From NCBI GenBank assembly GCA_964392615.1, contig CAYMRB010000546.1:1-5807 (forward strand): a DNA stretch of 5,807 bases, given 5' to 3'. The position numbers were made by a program, and so were the translations under genes. The notes beneath the pieces are model-generated. The model was not told where the DNA came from. It made no database searches and was given only the letters and a program-made list of their open reading frames with translations. The DNA comes from CAYMRB01 sp964392615 (GTDB lineage: Bacteria; Planctomycetota; UBA8108). Shown here piece by piece: positions 5,483 through 5,807 of this stretch. Numbering within the stretch: the stretch's first letter is position 1; each line of letters starts with the position of its first letter.

Positions 5483-5807
5483 GAGGCGCCAGAGGAGGTC
5501 GCGCAGGCGCTGCAGGGCTTCGAAGGCCTCGTAGCTGTCACAGTAGTAGACCTCGTGACGCAGCGCTCCTGCGAGTCCTCCCCGGGATCCGAAGAACGAC
5601 AGGCCGGCGATGGTCGGCACCGTCTGTAGCCACGCATCGAGCGCTCGAGCCTCTCGCTTGCTACGCTCGCGACGGTTCGGATCCGTGACGTACCAGAGAG
5701 CTCGGAAGACGGCGCACTCGAACGGGCTGGGCGGTTCGAGCTCGGGATCGGGATCGGAGTCGAATCCGTACTCGTACCAGGAGTCGGAGTCGGCGTCGGT
5801 GTCGGTG
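5474..5807 (-). CDS. 3' end of an unrecognised protein gene with an Asp-rich repeat tract (partial, 110 residues visible)
   Basis: On the minus strand a frame is open from the right edge of the window (first full codon 5806-5804) to a TGA at 5476-5474, with no start inside it because the gene begins outside the window. The visible 110 residues open with an acidic, low-complexity tract (TDTDADSDSW, then DSDPDPELEPP, residues 1-27) with Asp at every second position. It is followed by a compact, mixed-charge C-terminal part (about 28-110) with good hydrophobic pattern: FECAVFRALWYV, a basic stretch DPNRRERSKREAR, ALDAWLQTVPTIAGLSFFGSRGGLAGAL, and a C-terminal helix EAFEALQRLRDLLWRLRS. Synonymous third positions are G/C-rich as in real genes here, and the frame reads as natural protein, unlike the other frames. 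No family is recognised. It converges on the amidohydrolase gene with a 23-bp gap. The acidic part may be a disordered linker. Confidence 0.75.
   Translation of the reverse strand, partial: TDTDADSDSWYEYGFDSDPDPELEPPSPFECAVFRALWYVTDPNRRERSKREARALDAWLQTVPTIAGLSFFGSRGGLAGALRHEVYYCDSYEAFEALQRLRDLLWRLRS
5744..5807 (-). repeat. Degenerate hexanucleotide repeat encoding (Asp-X)n
   Basis: At 5781-5807 the plus strand has four and a half copies of a GNGTCG hexamer (GAGTCG, GAGTCG, GCGTCG, GTGTCG, GTG), reaching the window edge. A related run GGGATC, GGGATC, GGAGTC lies at 5744-5761. On the coding minus strand each hexamer gives an Asp-X dipeptide with X = Thr, Ala, Ser or Pro. The repeat continues past the edge to an unknown length and is a likely site of length variation by slippage. 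Confidence 0.65.

Noticed and set aside
5224..5637. 137-codon minus-strand frame crossing the end of the amidohydrolase gene
   Set aside because: It overlaps two better-supported genes in the wrong frame, and its product is Arg/Ser/Pro-rich low-complexity sequence.

Overview
The window is G+C-rich bacterial chromosomal DNA (roughly two-thirds G+C by eye, with strong G/C third-position bias). A secreted protein with two tandem 3-keto-disaccharide-hydrolase (DUF1080) domains points to Planctomycetota or a related group, because such proteins are especially numerous there. Verrucomicrobiota and Acidobacteriota remain possible, so the assignment is an inference from gene content. No rRNA, tRNA, CRISPR array, insertion sequence or phage gene is visible.

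Layout: (1) Positions 1-711, plus strand, are the 3' end of a gene that begins before the window; its product is not recognised. (2) Positions 717-1982, minus strand, encode the exported double-DUF1080 protein, which converges on the first gene with only 5 bp between stop codons. (3) Positions 1983-2079 are a gap holding a long two-part inverted repeat and a possible promoter. (4) Positions 2080-2937, minus strand, encode a DUF72 (YecE-type) protein. (5) Positions 2938-3084 are a divergent intergenic region with a good sigma70-like promoter facing right. (6) Positions 3085-4209 and 4236-5450, plus strand, form a compact two-gene unit: a YbdK-type carboxylate-amine ligase (GCS2 family) followed after 26 bp by an M20D metallo-amidohydrolase. 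(7) Positions 5474-5807, minus strand, are the 3' end of an unrecognised gene with an Asp-X repeat tract; it runs off the right edge and converges on the amidohydrolase gene.

The most coherent functional unit is the ligase/amidohydrolase pair: one enzyme family makes an amide bond (gamma-glutamyl-cysteine-like chemistry) and the other cleaves amide bonds of N-acyl or peptidyl amino acids. This suggests synthesis and recycling, or remodelling, of a small amide-linked metabolite. The double-DUF1080 protein would act outside the cytoplasm on oxidised sugars. Nothing in the sequence ties it mechanistically to the pair, and the DUF72 protein has no firm role. I see no clear case for a wholly new multi-gene system here. 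The items most worth following are the ligase-hydrolase pair, the inverted repeat at 2007-2051 and the two truncated unknown genes at the edges.
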